A stretch of DNA of 64,000 nucleotides. Source: CAG-273 sp963929915. Lineage in GTDB: Bacteria > Bacillota > Clostridia > TANB77 > CAG-508. The position numbers and the translations under genes were made by a program. Shown in pieces: positions 54,522 through 63,685 of this stretch (within the stretch, counting starts at the first letter, position 1; the number at the start of each line of letters is the position of its first letter). The stretch is from assembly GCA_963929915.1 (NCBI GenBank), contig CAWVJY010000001.1, positions 34,792 to 98,791 on the forward strand, given 5' to 3'. The notes under the pieces were generated by a model that saw only the letters and a list, made by a program, of their open reading frames with translations, had not been told where the DNA came from and did not search any database.

Positions 54522-55172
54522 TTATTCATCATATGGTCTATTTTCCAAATTTTCCTCTGTTTCATCATATTCGTATTCATAAGTTGGTTGTTGTGACATA
54601 TTATCATTTCTAGGTATTCTAGTTCTTCTTGGTCTTGTTTTATTTATTATATTATTAGTTTCTTGGTCTGCCAAATCATCTAAAGTTTCTTTTAATTCCC
54701 TTCTTGCCTTTTCTTTATTTTTCATTTCTTCTTTCTTTTCTTCTTTTTTATTCTGCATTGTTTTATTTAATAAGCTATTTACTTTTTCCATTAAATCTGG
54801 TACATAGTCTAAAAGTCTATCTACAGAAGAGCAGTGTTCAATTGGTAATAATTTTACATTATTAGGTTGTACTACTAAAAATGCCACTGGTGAAATAGAT
54901 ACCCCTGCTCCACTTCCTCCACCAAATGGAAGCCTATATTGAATTGCTTCTTCTTTTTCTTTTTTAGTATATTCATTAATAGTTTCTCCTTTGAATTCAC
55001 TGCCTCCTGCTGCAAATCCAAATCCCACTTTAGAAATAGGAATAATTATAATATTGTTGGAGGTTTCAATTGGTTCCCCTATAATGGTATTGACATCTAT
55101 CATGTCTTGAATACTATTCATAGCTGTAACCATAAGATTTTCTATTGGATGTTGTTCGTTCATTTTTCTCAC
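54522..55172 (-). CDS. ytfJ: GerW/YtfJ family sporulation protein
   Basis: A spore-associated protein needed for normal germination in Bacillus. The 216-residue product has ENLMVTAMNSIQDMIDVNTIIGE, IIIPISKVGFGFAAGGSEF and a glycine-rich RLPFGGGSGAGVSISP, all family marks. The C-terminal third is a charged extension with KEEKKEEMKNKE and YEYDETEEN. Either GTG at 55172 or ATG at 55163 could be the start; AAAGGA lies nearer the former. The gene overlaps ytfI by 59 bases, suggesting translational coupling. Confidence 0.9.
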   Translation of the reverse strand: MRKMNEQHPIENLMVTAMNSIQDMIDVNTIIGEPIETSNNIIIIPISKVGFGFAAGGSEFKGETINEYTKKEKEEAIQYRLPFGGGSGAGVSISPVAFLVVQPNNVKLLPIEHCSSVDRLLDYVPDLMEKVNSLLNKTMQNKKEEKKEEMKNKEKARRELKETLDDLADQETNNIINKTRPRRTRIPRNDNMSQQPTYEYEYDETEENLENRPYDE

Positions 55173-55845
55173 TTTTTCCTTTCTTTACAAAAATATATAT
55201 TACATTTATAATATGTACCATTTTAAATTCAATTATACAATTAAAGTTAATTTGGTATAAATTTTTTTGTAAATAAATAGGGTTTATGCTATATTGATAA
55301 TTTTCCTTTTTCCATTCTTTTGTAAAATGAGGTAATAAAATAGAAATAATAGAGGCTATGCTTGCAACAGTAAAAGCAGTACTTATAGGACTTTTAAGTC
55401 CTATACTTGCTTGCAAATTCAAATAAGATATTTTCGGTTTCAGTTTTGGAAAAATTTTTAAGTCCTCTAATTTAAAGTCTTGTTCTAATTTTTTGATGTC
55501 AATTCTTTCTAAATGCATTTTGGTATAAAGGTCTTTCACTCGTTTTTTGTTTAAAGTAATTTTAAGCCAATTAAATTTGCCAATAAATAAAAAGAATATT
55601 ACTTTTTCAATTTGCCTTTGAGAATAATTTCGTATTTTATCTTCTTGTTCTTTTAAAAATGATTTGAACTCTTCTTGTTTTGTTGGTTTTTCGGATGCCG
55701 GCTTTGTATTAAAAGTTTTTTCTATGTTGGAAACAAAAAGGTTTTGCACTTCTATTTTTAAAGTTGAAATAACAATAAGTAAAGTGAGTAAAAGTAGAAA
55801 AATAAGAATAGTAAGCAAAATTAAAACTAATATCATTATGCCCAC
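55114..55845 (-). CDS. DUF2953 membrane protein (YtfI-like)
   Basis: A 243-residue protein with an N-terminal membrane helix (residues 3-28), a charged helical region and a second hydrophobic segment (about 150-175), as in DUF2953 proteins that neighbour ytfJ. The C terminus (FVKKGKSEKNERTTSN) is encoded in the overlap with ytfJ. Function unknown, probably in sporulation because of its neighbour. It follows scpA; scpB, often between them, is missing. Confidence 0.75.
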   Translation of the reverse strand: MGIMILVLILLTILIFLLLLTLLIVISTLKIEVQNLFVSNIEKTFNTKPASEKPTKQEEFKSFLKEQEDKIRNYSQRQIEKVIFFLFIGKFNWLKITLNKKRVKDLYTKMHLERIDIKKLEQDFKLEDLKIFPKLKPKISYLNLQASIGLKSPISTAFTVASIASIISILLPHFTKEWKKENYQYSINPIYLQKNLYQINFNCIIEFKMVHIINVIYIFVKKGKSEKNERTTSNRKSYGYSYE

Positions 55846-55903
55846 TCCTTTTTAGGCTATTTTGATATTAGTTTTTCCTTTTTTGTAAATTTTAAACATT
55901 TAC

Positions 55904-56656
55904 TTATGCTCTTTTTGCTTTTTCTACAGTAATATCTCCAAAAAGTTTTTCTTGGTTGGTAGTTACTTTACTTCTTCTAGATAATTCTAAAAGTCCTGTA
56001 AATGCTGTTACTACTTCTTGTTTATTACATTTTTTTGCAGAAAAAAGTCTATTAAATACAAATTTTTTATGACGAATTAATTCTTTAAACATTACTTTTA
56101 CTTTGCTTTCTACTGTATAAGTATCTGTAATTGCAATTTTTTCAATATTTTTTGCATTTTGATTTAGTTTTTGAGCATTTTTTTGAATTAAGGCTTCATA
56201 AGTTTGAGAAATGATTTCTTTATGATAATTTGGTTCTAATTTTTGTTTTGGTAATTGTATTACTTCTGGACCTTTAAAAACCTTTTTGCTGTTTTCTTCT
56301 AAACATTCTTTTAGTTTTTTTGTAATTTCTTTGTATTTTTTATATTCTACAATTCTTCTTAATAGTTCCTCTTCTGTTAATTCTTTTTCTTCCTCAACTA
56401 CGTTTGGGAGAAGTGTTTTAGATTTTAAATATAACAAAGTAGATGCCATAATTAAAAACTCACTTGCAATTTCCAAGTTCATTTCTTCCATTGCATTTAA
56501 ATAAGCAATATATTGATCTGTAATTTCACTAATTTTAATATCACAAATATCCATTTTATTTTTATCAATTAAATGACATAATAAATCTAATGGTCCTTCA
56601 AAATTTTCTATTTTAATTTTATATTGATTTGTTTCTAATGTTAATACATTTTGCAT
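55904..56656 (-). CDS. scpA: Segregation and condensation protein A
   Basis: Kleisin subunit of the SMC condensin complex; it bridges the SMC heads. The 250-residue protein has the N-terminal kleisin motif YKIKIENFEGPLDLLCHLIDK, a helical middle (IASEFLIMASTLLYLKSKTLLP) and a C-terminal winged-helix (RHKKFVFNRLFSAKKCNKQEVVTAFTG). Its partner ScpB is not in the window. Confidence 0.93.
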   Translation of the reverse strand: MQNVLTLETNQYKIKIENFEGPLDLLCHLIDKNKMDICDIKISEITDQYIAYLNAMEEMNLEIASEFLIMASTLLYLKSKTLLPNVVEEEKELTEEELLRRIVEYKKYKEITKKLKECLEENSKKVFKGPEVIQLPKQKLEPNYHKEIISQTYEALIQKNAQKLNQNAKNIEKIAITDTYTVESKVKVMFKELIRHKKFVFNRLFSAKKCNKQEVVTAFTGLLELSRRSKVTTNQEKLFGDITVEKAKRA

Positions 56657-56773
56657 TTTTCTTTCCCTACTTTTTTATTTTTCAATTTAGTTTTTTCTTT
56701 TCATATTTCATTTGTTTTAGAAAATTCAATTATTACTTGAAACTAAAGTTTTTTATAATTTAGTTAATATATT

Positions 56774-57223
56774 TTAATTTAACTCTTCTTTAGCAGTTCT
56801 TACCGTTTCTCTACTATACCCTTTTTTATATAAAAAGGCTTCTATCTCTTCCTGGCTCATTTGTAACTGCTTTTTTAATAGTATTTTTTTTGCACAGCTA
56901 ATTTCATATTGCTGTAATTCTTCTTCATGTTCCATAAAATATGTTTCTATCATATCACTTTCTAACCCTTTTGTATAGAGTTTGTTTTTCATTTCTTTAA
57001 TAGACATGGTTTTAATAGCTAAAAATTCTTTTACTGCTCTTTCTATATAATTTTGATCATCTATATAGCCATTTTCTTTTAAATTTTCTATTACATCATC
57101 TAACAAGTTCTCATCTAAAGAAGAAGAGAACTTTTGTCTTACTTCTTTTTCTGTTCTCTTCTTAAATAGAATATATTTTAATACTTTTGTTTTAGCATTA
57201 TCAAATTCTTCTACACTGTACAA
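56774..57223 (-). CDS. recX: Recombination regulator RecX
   Basis: Inhibits RecA filament growth. The 149-residue protein is three helical repeats: LKYILFKKRTEKEVRQKF, IENLKENGYIDDQNYIERAVKEFL and KKILLKKQLQMSQEEIEAFLYKKGY. The start is TTG at 57223 with GAGGAG nine bases upstream. It lies 118 bases after recA on the same strand, the usual arrangement. Confidence 0.9.
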   Translation of the reverse strand: MYSVEEFDNAKTKVLKYILFKKRTEKEVRQKFSSSLDENLLDDVIENLKENGYIDDQNYIERAVKEFLAIKTMSIKEMKNKLYTKGLESDMIETYFMEHEEELQQYEISCAKKILLKKQLQMSQEEIEAFLYKKGYSRETVRTAKEELN

Positions 57224-57341
57224 TTTCTTTAGCTCCTCTATTGTATTATTAGATTTCTTACTGTATTAATCATTCATTTTTATTTGATATTTTGTTAACT
57301 CATCTATTTTTTATTGTTAATAGTTATTATTATTGTTGTTA

Positions 57342-58406
57342 TTATTCTTCTGTTTCTGGTTCCTTTTCTTGCTCTTCGTCTACTACTTCATCACCTAAAC
57401 TTTTTTCAAAAGCAGCAGCATAATTTTCTCTTATTTTTGTTTCAATTTCTTTTGCTACTTCTGGATTTTCTGCTAAATATGCTTTTGCATTTTCTCTACC
57501 TTGACCAATTCTAGTACCTTGATAACTAAACCAAGAACCACTTTTTTCTATAAGGTCTAAATTAACTGCAATATCTAAAATATTGCCTTCTTTAGAAACA
57601 CCTTTACCATAAATAATGTCAAATTCTGCCTCTCTAAATGGTGGAGCAACTTTATTTTTTACTACTTTTACTCTGGTACGGTTTCCAATTACTTCTCCAT
57701 CTTGTTTTAAACTTTCTACTCTTCTAATATCTAATCTAACAGAAGCATAAAATTTTAAAGCTCTACCACCAGGAGTTGTTTCTGGATTACCAAACATAAC
57801 TCCTACTTTTTCTCTTAATTGATTAATAAATACAATAACACATTTAGATTTATTAATAACACCTGCTAATTTTCTTAATGCTTGTGACATAAGCCTTGCT
57901 TGTAAACCTACATGAGAATCTCCCATGTCTCCATCTATTTCTGCTTTTGGTACTAATGCTGCAACAGAGTCTACTACAATAATATCTAATGCACCGCTTC
58001 TTACTAAAGCTTCTGCAATTTCTAGTGCTTGTTCACCTGTATCTGGTTGAGATACAATTAAATTATCGATATCTACACCTAAATGTTTTGCATAAACAGG
58101 ATCTAATGCATGTTCTGCATCTATAAAAGCTGCTTCTCCTCCCATTTTTTGTGCTTCTGCAATCATATGTAAAGCAATTGTTGTTTTTCCAGAAGATTCT
58201 GGACCAAATACTTCTATAATTCTTCCTCTTGGAATACCTCCAATACCTAAAGCAATATCTAGACTTAAAGCTCCTGTTGGAATAGCTTCTACATTCATTG
58301 CTGTATAATCTCCCAATTTCATAACAGAACCTTTGCCAAATTGTTTTTCTATTTGACCTAATGCTGCTTCCAATGCTTTCATTTTTTCTGAATTTTCATT
58401 ACTCAT
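57342..58406 (-). CDS. recA: RecA recombinase
   Basis: ATP-dependent strand-exchange protein and co-protease for LexA. The 354-residue protein shows GPESSGKTT (P-loop), QPDTGEQALEIAE, VVDSVAALVPKAEIDG, INQLREKVGVMFGNPETTPGG and the acidic C terminus. AGGAGGAAAAAAG precedes the start. A near-consensus promoter and LexA-like box lie upstream (58475-58520), so it is probably SOS-controlled. Confidence 0.97.
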   Translation of the reverse strand: MSNENSEKMKALEAALGQIEKQFGKGSVMKLGDYTAMNVEAIPTGALSLDIALGIGGIPRGRIIEVFGPESSGKTTIALHMIAEAQKMGGEAAFIDAEHALDPVYAKHLGVDIDNLIVSQPDTGEQALEIAEALVRSGALDIIVVDSVAALVPKAEIDGDMGDSHVGLQARLMSQALRKLAGVINKSKCVIVFINQLREKVGVMFGNPETTPGGRALKFYASVRLDIRRVESLKQDGEVIGNRTRVKVVKNKVAPPFREAEFDIIYGKGVSKEGNILDIAVNLDLIEKSGSWFSYQGTRIGQGRENAKAYLAENPEVAKEIETKIRENYAAAFEKSLGDEVVDEEQEKEPETEE

Positions 58407-58474
58407 TTCTTTTTTCCTCCTAATAAATGTTTATTTTCACTTTATTTTTAATTTTCGTTTATTAAATAATTTAT

Positions 58475-58520
58475 AAACGTTTGTTTGTGTTTATTATATC
58501 TTATTATTTTTATTTGTCAA
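58475..58520 (-). promoter_or_regulatory. recA promoter with LexA-like operator
   Basis: On the minus strand TTGACA (58515-58520) and TATAAT (58493-58498) are separated by 16 bases, both perfect. Just downstream lies AAACAAACGTTT (58475-58486), close to the Gram-positive SOS box GAACnnnnGTTC. Confidence 0.6.
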
Positions 58521-58538
58521 GTAATTTTTTAAATTTTT

Positions 58539-60128
58539 TTACTGCCTATACCATTCCTCTAAATGATAATAAATAGAATAGTTGTTAGGTTGAACCTCTC
58601 CCATTAAGTTTGCACTATATGCTACAATGTCTTTATTACAATATAGTCCAATATATGGGACTTCTTCTTGATAAATTTCTAGTATTCTTTTATACTTTTC
58701 TTTTTGTAAATTTTCTTCTGTAATATTATTTAATTCTTGCAAAATTTGCTTTATTTCTTCATTCTCGTAATTAGCTAAGTTGCCTTCTACTAAAAAGCCA
58801 GAAAGGTCAGGAGAAAGAGATGTATTCACCCCGGTAAGAAGAATTTCATATTGATGGTTGGCAAGATATTTTTGATACTGTGTATCTGATATTTGTTCAA
58901 TAGAAACTTTAATACCTACATTTTCTAACTCTTTTTTTATTTCTTCTGCTACTTTTACTCTGGTTTCATCGCTTTTTTGTACAGACAAAGTGATATTTAG
59001 TGTTCTTGTTCTACCTTCAATTTCTTTTTGCCATATGCCATATTCATAGCTCCATCCTGCATTTTCTAAAGTTTCTTTTGCTTTTTCCGTATTGCTTTCT
59101 TGCTTTATAGTTATCTCACTTAATAAATACGATTTAGCATCTAATGGGAAATAAGACGCTATTGCTTGGTCTTCTAATACAGATGCTACAATTTTTTCTT
59201 GATTAATGCTAAGGCTAATAGCTTTTCTTACTTCTTGATACTGTAAAATAGTATCCTGGCAATTCATTGCTAAATAATCATATTCTCTATTTCCATACAC
59301 TTTTTTACCATACCCCATGGTTCCAATATATTCTTCTATATTATGATTAGCTGTATGGAAAAAGTCAATATTTCCTAATTTAAACTCATTATATACTTCT
59401 CCCATAGTATCATACAAAAATATTTCTATGGTTTTCATATTTTGATTGTTTAAATTACTTTCTCTGTAATTATTATTTCTAGTAAGTTCTATGTTATCTT
59501 CTGTTATTTTGGTAATTTGATATTTTCCTGTTCCTACAGGAATTTGCGTAGATTTTTCTAAGTCTTGCTCTTCATATTGTTTAGAAGAAATAATAGGAAA
59601 AATTAAATTGTATTCAAAAAATGGAATTTCCTTATTTAGCTCTATTCTAATAGTGTATTCATCTACTATTTCTACCGTATTAATTTCTTTTACATTTTCT
59701 ATATAAATAGAATTTGTAGTTTTTTGCAATGTTTCTATGGAAAATTTAACATCTTGTGCGGTAAAGTCACTACCATCTTGCCATTTTACATTTTCTTTTA
59801 ATTTAATAACATAACTTTTGTCTCCTACTTTTGACCATTCTTGAGCTAAACAAGTAGTAATATGATAGTCCTGCGCTATAGTAAGTAGTGGTTCAAAAAT
59901 TAATTGGTCCAAGTAAATAATTTCTCGGTTTTGTGTAAGGTATGGATGGATATTATCATAGTCTGAAATACCTAATCGCATATTGGTAATCATATTTACT
60001 GTTTCATAAGTAATTTCTTGATTTTCCTCTTGCTTTTGAAAAGGATTTTGCAAAAGGAAATAAACTACTCCTGCTATAATAAACAAAATAAATAAAATGA
60101 TTATTATTTTTATAGAGTTTGACTTCAT
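58539..60128 (-). CDS. Oligopeptide-type ABC transporter substrate-binding protein
   Basis: A 529-residue extracellular binding protein of the SBP_bac_5 (OppA/DppA) family, held by an N-terminal membrane helix (residues 7-28); no lipobox cysteine is seen. Motifs: DNIHPYLTQNREII, WSKVGDKSYVIKLKENVKWQDGSDFTAQDVKFSIE and RKAISLSINQEKI. It probably binds peptides. Start at 60128 follows AAGGAGAG; an upstream in-frame start is less likely. No permease or ATPase genes are nearby, so it is an orphan here. Confidence 0.87.
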   Translation of the reverse strand: MKSNSIKIIIILFILFIIAGVVYFLLQNPFQKQEENQEITYETVNMITNMRLGISDYDNIHPYLTQNREIIYLDQLIFEPLLTIAQDYHITTCLAQEWSKVGDKSYVIKLKENVKWQDGSDFTAQDVKFSIETLQKTTNSIYIENVKEINTVEIVDEYTIRIELNKEIPFFEYNLIFPIISSKQYEEQDLEKSTQIPVGTGKYQITKITEDNIELTRNNNYRESNLNNQNMKTIEIFLYDTMGEVYNEFKLGNIDFFHTANHNIEEYIGTMGYGKKVYGNREYDYLAMNCQDTILQYQEVRKAISLSINQEKIVASVLEDQAIASYFPLDAKSYLLSEITIKQESNTEKAKETLENAGWSYEYGIWQKEIEGRTRTLNITLSVQKSDETRVKVAEEIKKELENVGIKVSIEQISDTQYQKYLANHQYEILLTGVNTSLSPDLSGFLVEGNLANYENEEIKQILQELNNITEENLQKEKYKRILEIYQEEVPYIGLYCNKDIVAYSANLMGEVQPNNYSIYYHLEEWYRQ

Positions 60129-60213
60129 GTATCTCTCCTTGTAAATATTCCTAGTTGTTTTTATTATTGTTGTTATCATATACTATCTTTCCACTTTTTG
60201 CAATTATTCATAC

Positions 60214-60246
60214 AAAAAAAGCACAAAAATATTGTTATTTTTGTGC
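60214..60246 (-). terminator. Terminator after spoVS
   Basis: On the minus strand GCACAAAAATA, loop ACAA and TATTTTTGTGC form an 11-bp stem followed by TTTTTTTGTATG. Confidence 0.8.
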
Positions 60247-60381
60247 CCTATATAAATATGGTTTACCCATTAAACCTATTTTTTACTTTATAACCTAGTA
60301 TTAATTTTCTTTTTGTTTTTTAGCTTTTAATCTTTTATCTTTTTATCATTTTATCTTGTTTTTATGCCTTTATTTTACCTA

Positions 60382-60645
60382 CTATTTTCTGCTTTCTACA
60401 ATTAATTTAATACCAGTTCTGTCCTCCCCTTCTACTTCTACTTCTGCAAATGCTGGTATGCATACTAAATCTACTCCTGCTGGTGCTACAAACCCTCTTG
60501 CAATTGCAATAGCCTTTACTGCTTGATTTAATGCTCCTGCCCCAATTGCTTGCATTTCTGCCTTATTTGATTCTTTTACCAAACCAGCTATTGCTCCTGC
60601 TACTGAATTTGGATTTGATTTTGATGAGATTTTTAAAACTTCCAT
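60382..60645 (-). CDS. spoVS: Stage V sporulation protein S
   Basis: An 87-residue Alba-fold protein needed for coat assembly and septation timing in Bacillus. MEVLKISSKSNPNSVAGAIAG, QAIGAGALNQAVKAIAIARG and DLVCIPAFAEVEVEGEDRTGI are near-invariant in the family. AGGAGG lies upstream of the ATG. TTGTTTCGCGAACAAT at 60671 is a near-palindrome in its leader region, possibly an operator. Confidence 0.95.
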   Translation of the reverse strand: MEVLKISSKSNPNSVAGAIAGLVKESNKAEMQAIGAGALNQAVKAIAIARGFVAPAGVDLVCIPAFAEVEVEGEDRTGIKLIVESRK

Positions 60646-60775
60646 TTTTGCCTCCTATAATTTATTTTTTTGTTTCGCGAACAATTATATTTATATTATA
60701 TTTTTTCTTTTTTGTCTAGTATTTTCTGGAAAAAAGTGGAAGTTTTTATCGTCATTTTTTTACATTTTTTGTCAT

Positions 60776-61549
60776 TTATTTCAAGAAAATTCTTTCTATA
60801 TGGTTAATTTGACCATTTTCCTCATTTAATTCAAAAAGACATCCATTAAAAATGCATTCCCCTTCTGCTAATTTATATCTTTCTGGAAGAGAGGTTAAAA
60901 ATCTTTTTACAGAAGCTTCTACTTCCATTCCAATTACAGAAGTTTTTGGACCTGTCATTCCTAAATCAGTAATATAACCCATTCCATTTTGCGTAATTTC
61001 TTCATCTGCAGTTTGTACATGAGTGTGAGTTCCTACTAAAATAGAAACTTTTCCATCTAAAAAATATTTCATGGCAATTTTTTCTGCAGTCGCTTCTGCA
61101 TGAAAATCTACTACAAAAAAATCTACCTCCGATTTTATTTTTTCTATTAATTCATTTACGACTGTAAAAGGATTTTCAGATAAAACATTCATATCTGTTC
61201 TACCAATTAGATTAATAACTGCTATTTTTTTGTTATTGCATTCATAAATTCCATATCCTTTACCTACTACACCTTTTGAGTAATTAGCTGGTCTAATGAG
61301 CTTTGGATGGTCTATAAAGGTAAAAATATCTTTTTTAGCCCAAGTATGATTTCCCATAGTTACACAATCAATAGGTAGTTTTAAGAACTCATTCCAAGCT
61401 TTAAAAGTAAGCCCCATTCCCCCTGCTGCATTTTCTCCATTGACTACTACAAAATCTATATTTGCTTCTTCTTTTAATTTTGGCAAGATTTGTTTCAATT
61501 TATCTAAACCATTTTCTCCTACAATATCTCCAACCATTAATATTTTCAT
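60776..61549 (-). CDS. ymdB: YmdB-type metallophosphoesterase
   Basis: A 257-residue calcineurin-like phosphodiesterase (TIGR00282). The dinuclear metal ligands are visible: MKILMVGDIVGENG, VVNGENAAGG, TMGNHTW, VDFHAEATAEK and VGTHTHVQTAD. In Bacillus YmdB affects biofilm and motility and cleaves cyclic nucleotides. The start at 61549 follows GGACGGAAG; an upstream in-frame start would add eight residues without motif support. It lies just upstream of spoVS, as in many Firmicutes. Confidence 0.93.
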   Translation of the reverse strand: MKILMVGDIVGENGLDKLKQILPKLKEEANIDFVVVNGENAAGGMGLTFKAWNEFLKLPIDCVTMGNHTWAKKDIFTFIDHPKLIRPANYSKGVVGKGYGIYECNNKKIAVINLIGRTDMNVLSENPFTVVNELIEKIKSEVDFFVVDFHAEATAEKIAMKYFLDGKVSILVGTHTHVQTADEEITQNGMGYITDLGMTGPKTSVIGMEVEASVKRFLTSLPERYKLAEGECIFNGCLFELNEENGQINHIERIFLK

Positions 61550-61819
61550 TTGTTGCTTCCGTCCTTGTATCATAATATTTAGGTTTTTTAAAGGCTACCT
61601 ATAAACCTTTTTTATTATCATACTATAAAATTTTTAAATGGTCAATTGCTTGTTAAATGTCATATAACTTATCTCATCTATTTATCATATAATCTGCTAC
61701 AGCATAAATGTGTGATATTGCATAAAATTGCGTGTACAGCCACACATGGGGAATACACGCAATCTGTTCTAATTTTTTACCTTTAGTTGGGTGTTATGTT
61801 AAATTTTTACTGCTTAGTT

Positions 61820-63295
61820 CTATATTATGTAAAGTGTCGGTCTAGTAGAGAGGAAGAGAATGTTACCGTTGTTCGGATTTAGGGCATCGAAGTCAGAGGC
61901 TGTATTCTCAGAGCCTAAAACGCCATAATTGCCACCACGATAAACACGAGTATCAAGCATGGTCTCTTGGGTCCATTCACAACAATTTCCTGCAAAATCA
62001 TAGATATTATTTGCTTTCCAATTTTCACTATAACCTGCTGTTTGTTTTGTTCCATGTCCTGTTGCTTCATTGTTACTATAATTTCCCCAACTTGTTGAAT
62101 CTGTATCTACATTATATCCACTATTTTTTAACCAATTACATATTTCATACCATTGATTTCCATATATCATGGTTGTTTTGACTACTGGATTATTTACTAA
62201 CTTCATACATGCTGCTTTTAAATTATACCAGTTTTGATTTGTGATTACTGTTCCTCCTTTTACAACTGTTGGATTTGTTATATCTCCTGTTAACTCGTAT
62301 CTTCCTATATAAAACCCTCCATATTTTTCTATACTATCATGAATTTCTTGGTATTCATCTACCATATCTTGTGCAAAATCTTGTGCACTAGTTGCTTCAT
62401 TTATTAGACTATAATATTGGCTATCTGTATCGTAATCTGTTACTAAGTCTGGTTCTCTAAAGTTTACCCCTCCCGGTACACCATAATATGAGTTTTTGCT
62501 ATATATATTTGTTGTTACTCCTGTTTCTCCTGATAATTCAAATGTTAATTTTATATACATTTTGGATAATCTTTCTTCACTTACTGGTATCCATACAAAT
62601 TCATTATTCGTTCCATCCTGTTTTATTACAAAGCCTCCTTCTACTGTTTGTTCTGCTTCTACTGTGGATGCTGTAAATCCTTTTGGTACTGGCACTTTTA
62701 TTGATGGCACATCTTTTGATGAAAATGCTGTTACCTTGTCATTTGTTTCTCCATTCCATTTTTCTATTCCACTGGTTGCTTCTTTTGGTATTTTTATTAG
62801 TTCTTTTGTCATCCTAGTACTATTATCTAATACGATATAATAGTCTTCATTATTATATTGAATTGTGAGATAAATTTCATTTTCATTTACAATATCTTCC
62901 ATTATAGCTATCAAACTTGTACTAGCATCTGGTATAATTTCATTATTTATAAATTTATTATCACTAAATATATTCGTAAAAAGAACTCCTGTTTTATCTT
63001 CACCTAATATATATCTTTCTAATATATCTGAAATTTCTGTATCTCCTACTCCATTTTCATTCATTATATTATTTAATTCATCCATTAAATTTTGTATTCC
63101 TTGTTGCTCGTTAGCCACTGCTCCTTCCCATGTGTTTTTTGCGTCTTGAGCTGTTTTTATTATTCCATCTTCTCCTAGTAACATACTTATTGTTACTCCT
63201 GCTAGAATTAGCAATACTACTATGGTTACGACTAACGCAATTAAAGTGATACCTTGCTGATTTTTATTTTTTACTCTTTGTTTTTCTTTTTTCAT
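61820..63295 (-). CDS. Prepilin-leader surface protein with lectin/FGE-like domain and GC-richer 3' end
   Basis: A 491-residue protein; leader KNKNQQG then ITLIALVVTIVVLLILAG for prepilin processing. The C-terminal domain has FVWIPVSEERL, FYIGRYELTGD, ICNWLKNSGYN, NIYDFAGNCCEWTQET and YRGGNYGV, ending STRPTLYII, which is the lectin/formylglycine-enzyme-like pattern. The final stretch (about 61841-61980) has more G+C (27 of 60 at 61861, 29 of 60 at 61921) than the upstream part and many NNC/NNT codons (GAC TTC GAT GCC, AAC AAC GGT AAC). The start at 63295 follows AAAGGAG. It is a paralogue of the 24 kb and 50 kb genes. Confidence 0.82.
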   Translation of the reverse strand: MKKEKQRVKNKNQQGITLIALVVTIVVLLILAGVTISMLLGEDGIIKTAQDAKNTWEGAVANEQQGIQNLMDELNNIMNENGVGDTEISDILERYILGEDKTGVLFTNIFSDNKFINNEIIPDASTSLIAIMEDIVNENEIYLTIQYNNEDYYIVLDNSTRMTKELIKIPKEATSGIEKWNGETNDKVTAFSSKDVPSIKVPVPKGFTASTVEAEQTVEGGFVIKQDGTNNEFVWIPVSEERLSKMYIKLTFELSGETGVTTNIYSKNSYYGVPGGVNFREPDLVTDYDTDSQYYSLINEATSAQDFAQDMVDEYQEIHDSIEKYGGFYIGRYELTGDITNPTVVKGGTVITNQNWYNLKAACMKLVNNPVVKTTMIYGNQWYEICNWLKNSGYNVDTDSTSWGNYSNNEATGHGTKQTAGYSENWKANNIYDFAGNCCEWTQETMLDTRVYRGGNYGVLGSENTASDFDALNPNNGNILFLSTRPTLYII

Positions 63296-63372
63296 CTCTT
63301 TATTTCTCCTTTCCAAATTGTTTATTATGCTTTTTAGAAGCCTTTTTAATTTTTATATATCTTGCTTTTTAT

Positions 63373-63603
63373 CTAACTACTGTTTATTACACCTTTTTGC
63401 ACGCAAAAAGGACAGATTATTATTTCTAATAATCCATCCTTTATTTTTATATATAATAATTTTTGCACAGCAAATAAAACTAAATTTTCTTTAGTTGGTT
63501 TAAAGTTTAACTCTCTCTCCAGCAATTCTTCTGTAAAAATAGATGTGTGTGTGTGTGTACGGCGCCAAGCGTTTGCTGTTTCATTTGTTTTCTCCTTACT
63601 CAT
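63373..63603 (-). other. Short reading frame with AC/GT dinucleotide tract, related to the 25.8 kb locus
   Basis: ATG at 63603 reads MSKEKTNETANAWRRTHTHT and on into the conserved block ERELNFKPTKENLVLF. A second ATG at 63584, with the better ribosome site (AAGGAGAAAACAA), reads MKQQTLGAVHTHTH and is out of frame because of the 15-base AC tract. Losing one unit or adding two would join it to the block. The frame ends through a hairpin (AAAGGATGGATTATTA/TAATAATCTGTCC) with a T-run, so the last residues may not be made. A tract of the same kind at the 25.8 kb locus lies one position later. Confidence 0.5.
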
Positions 63604-63685
63604 TTGTTCTTTATACTCTTATTTTATACTAACTGTTTTCAAATTTCAAGTCTTTTTTATTTTTTTATTTAAGTTACATTAAACC

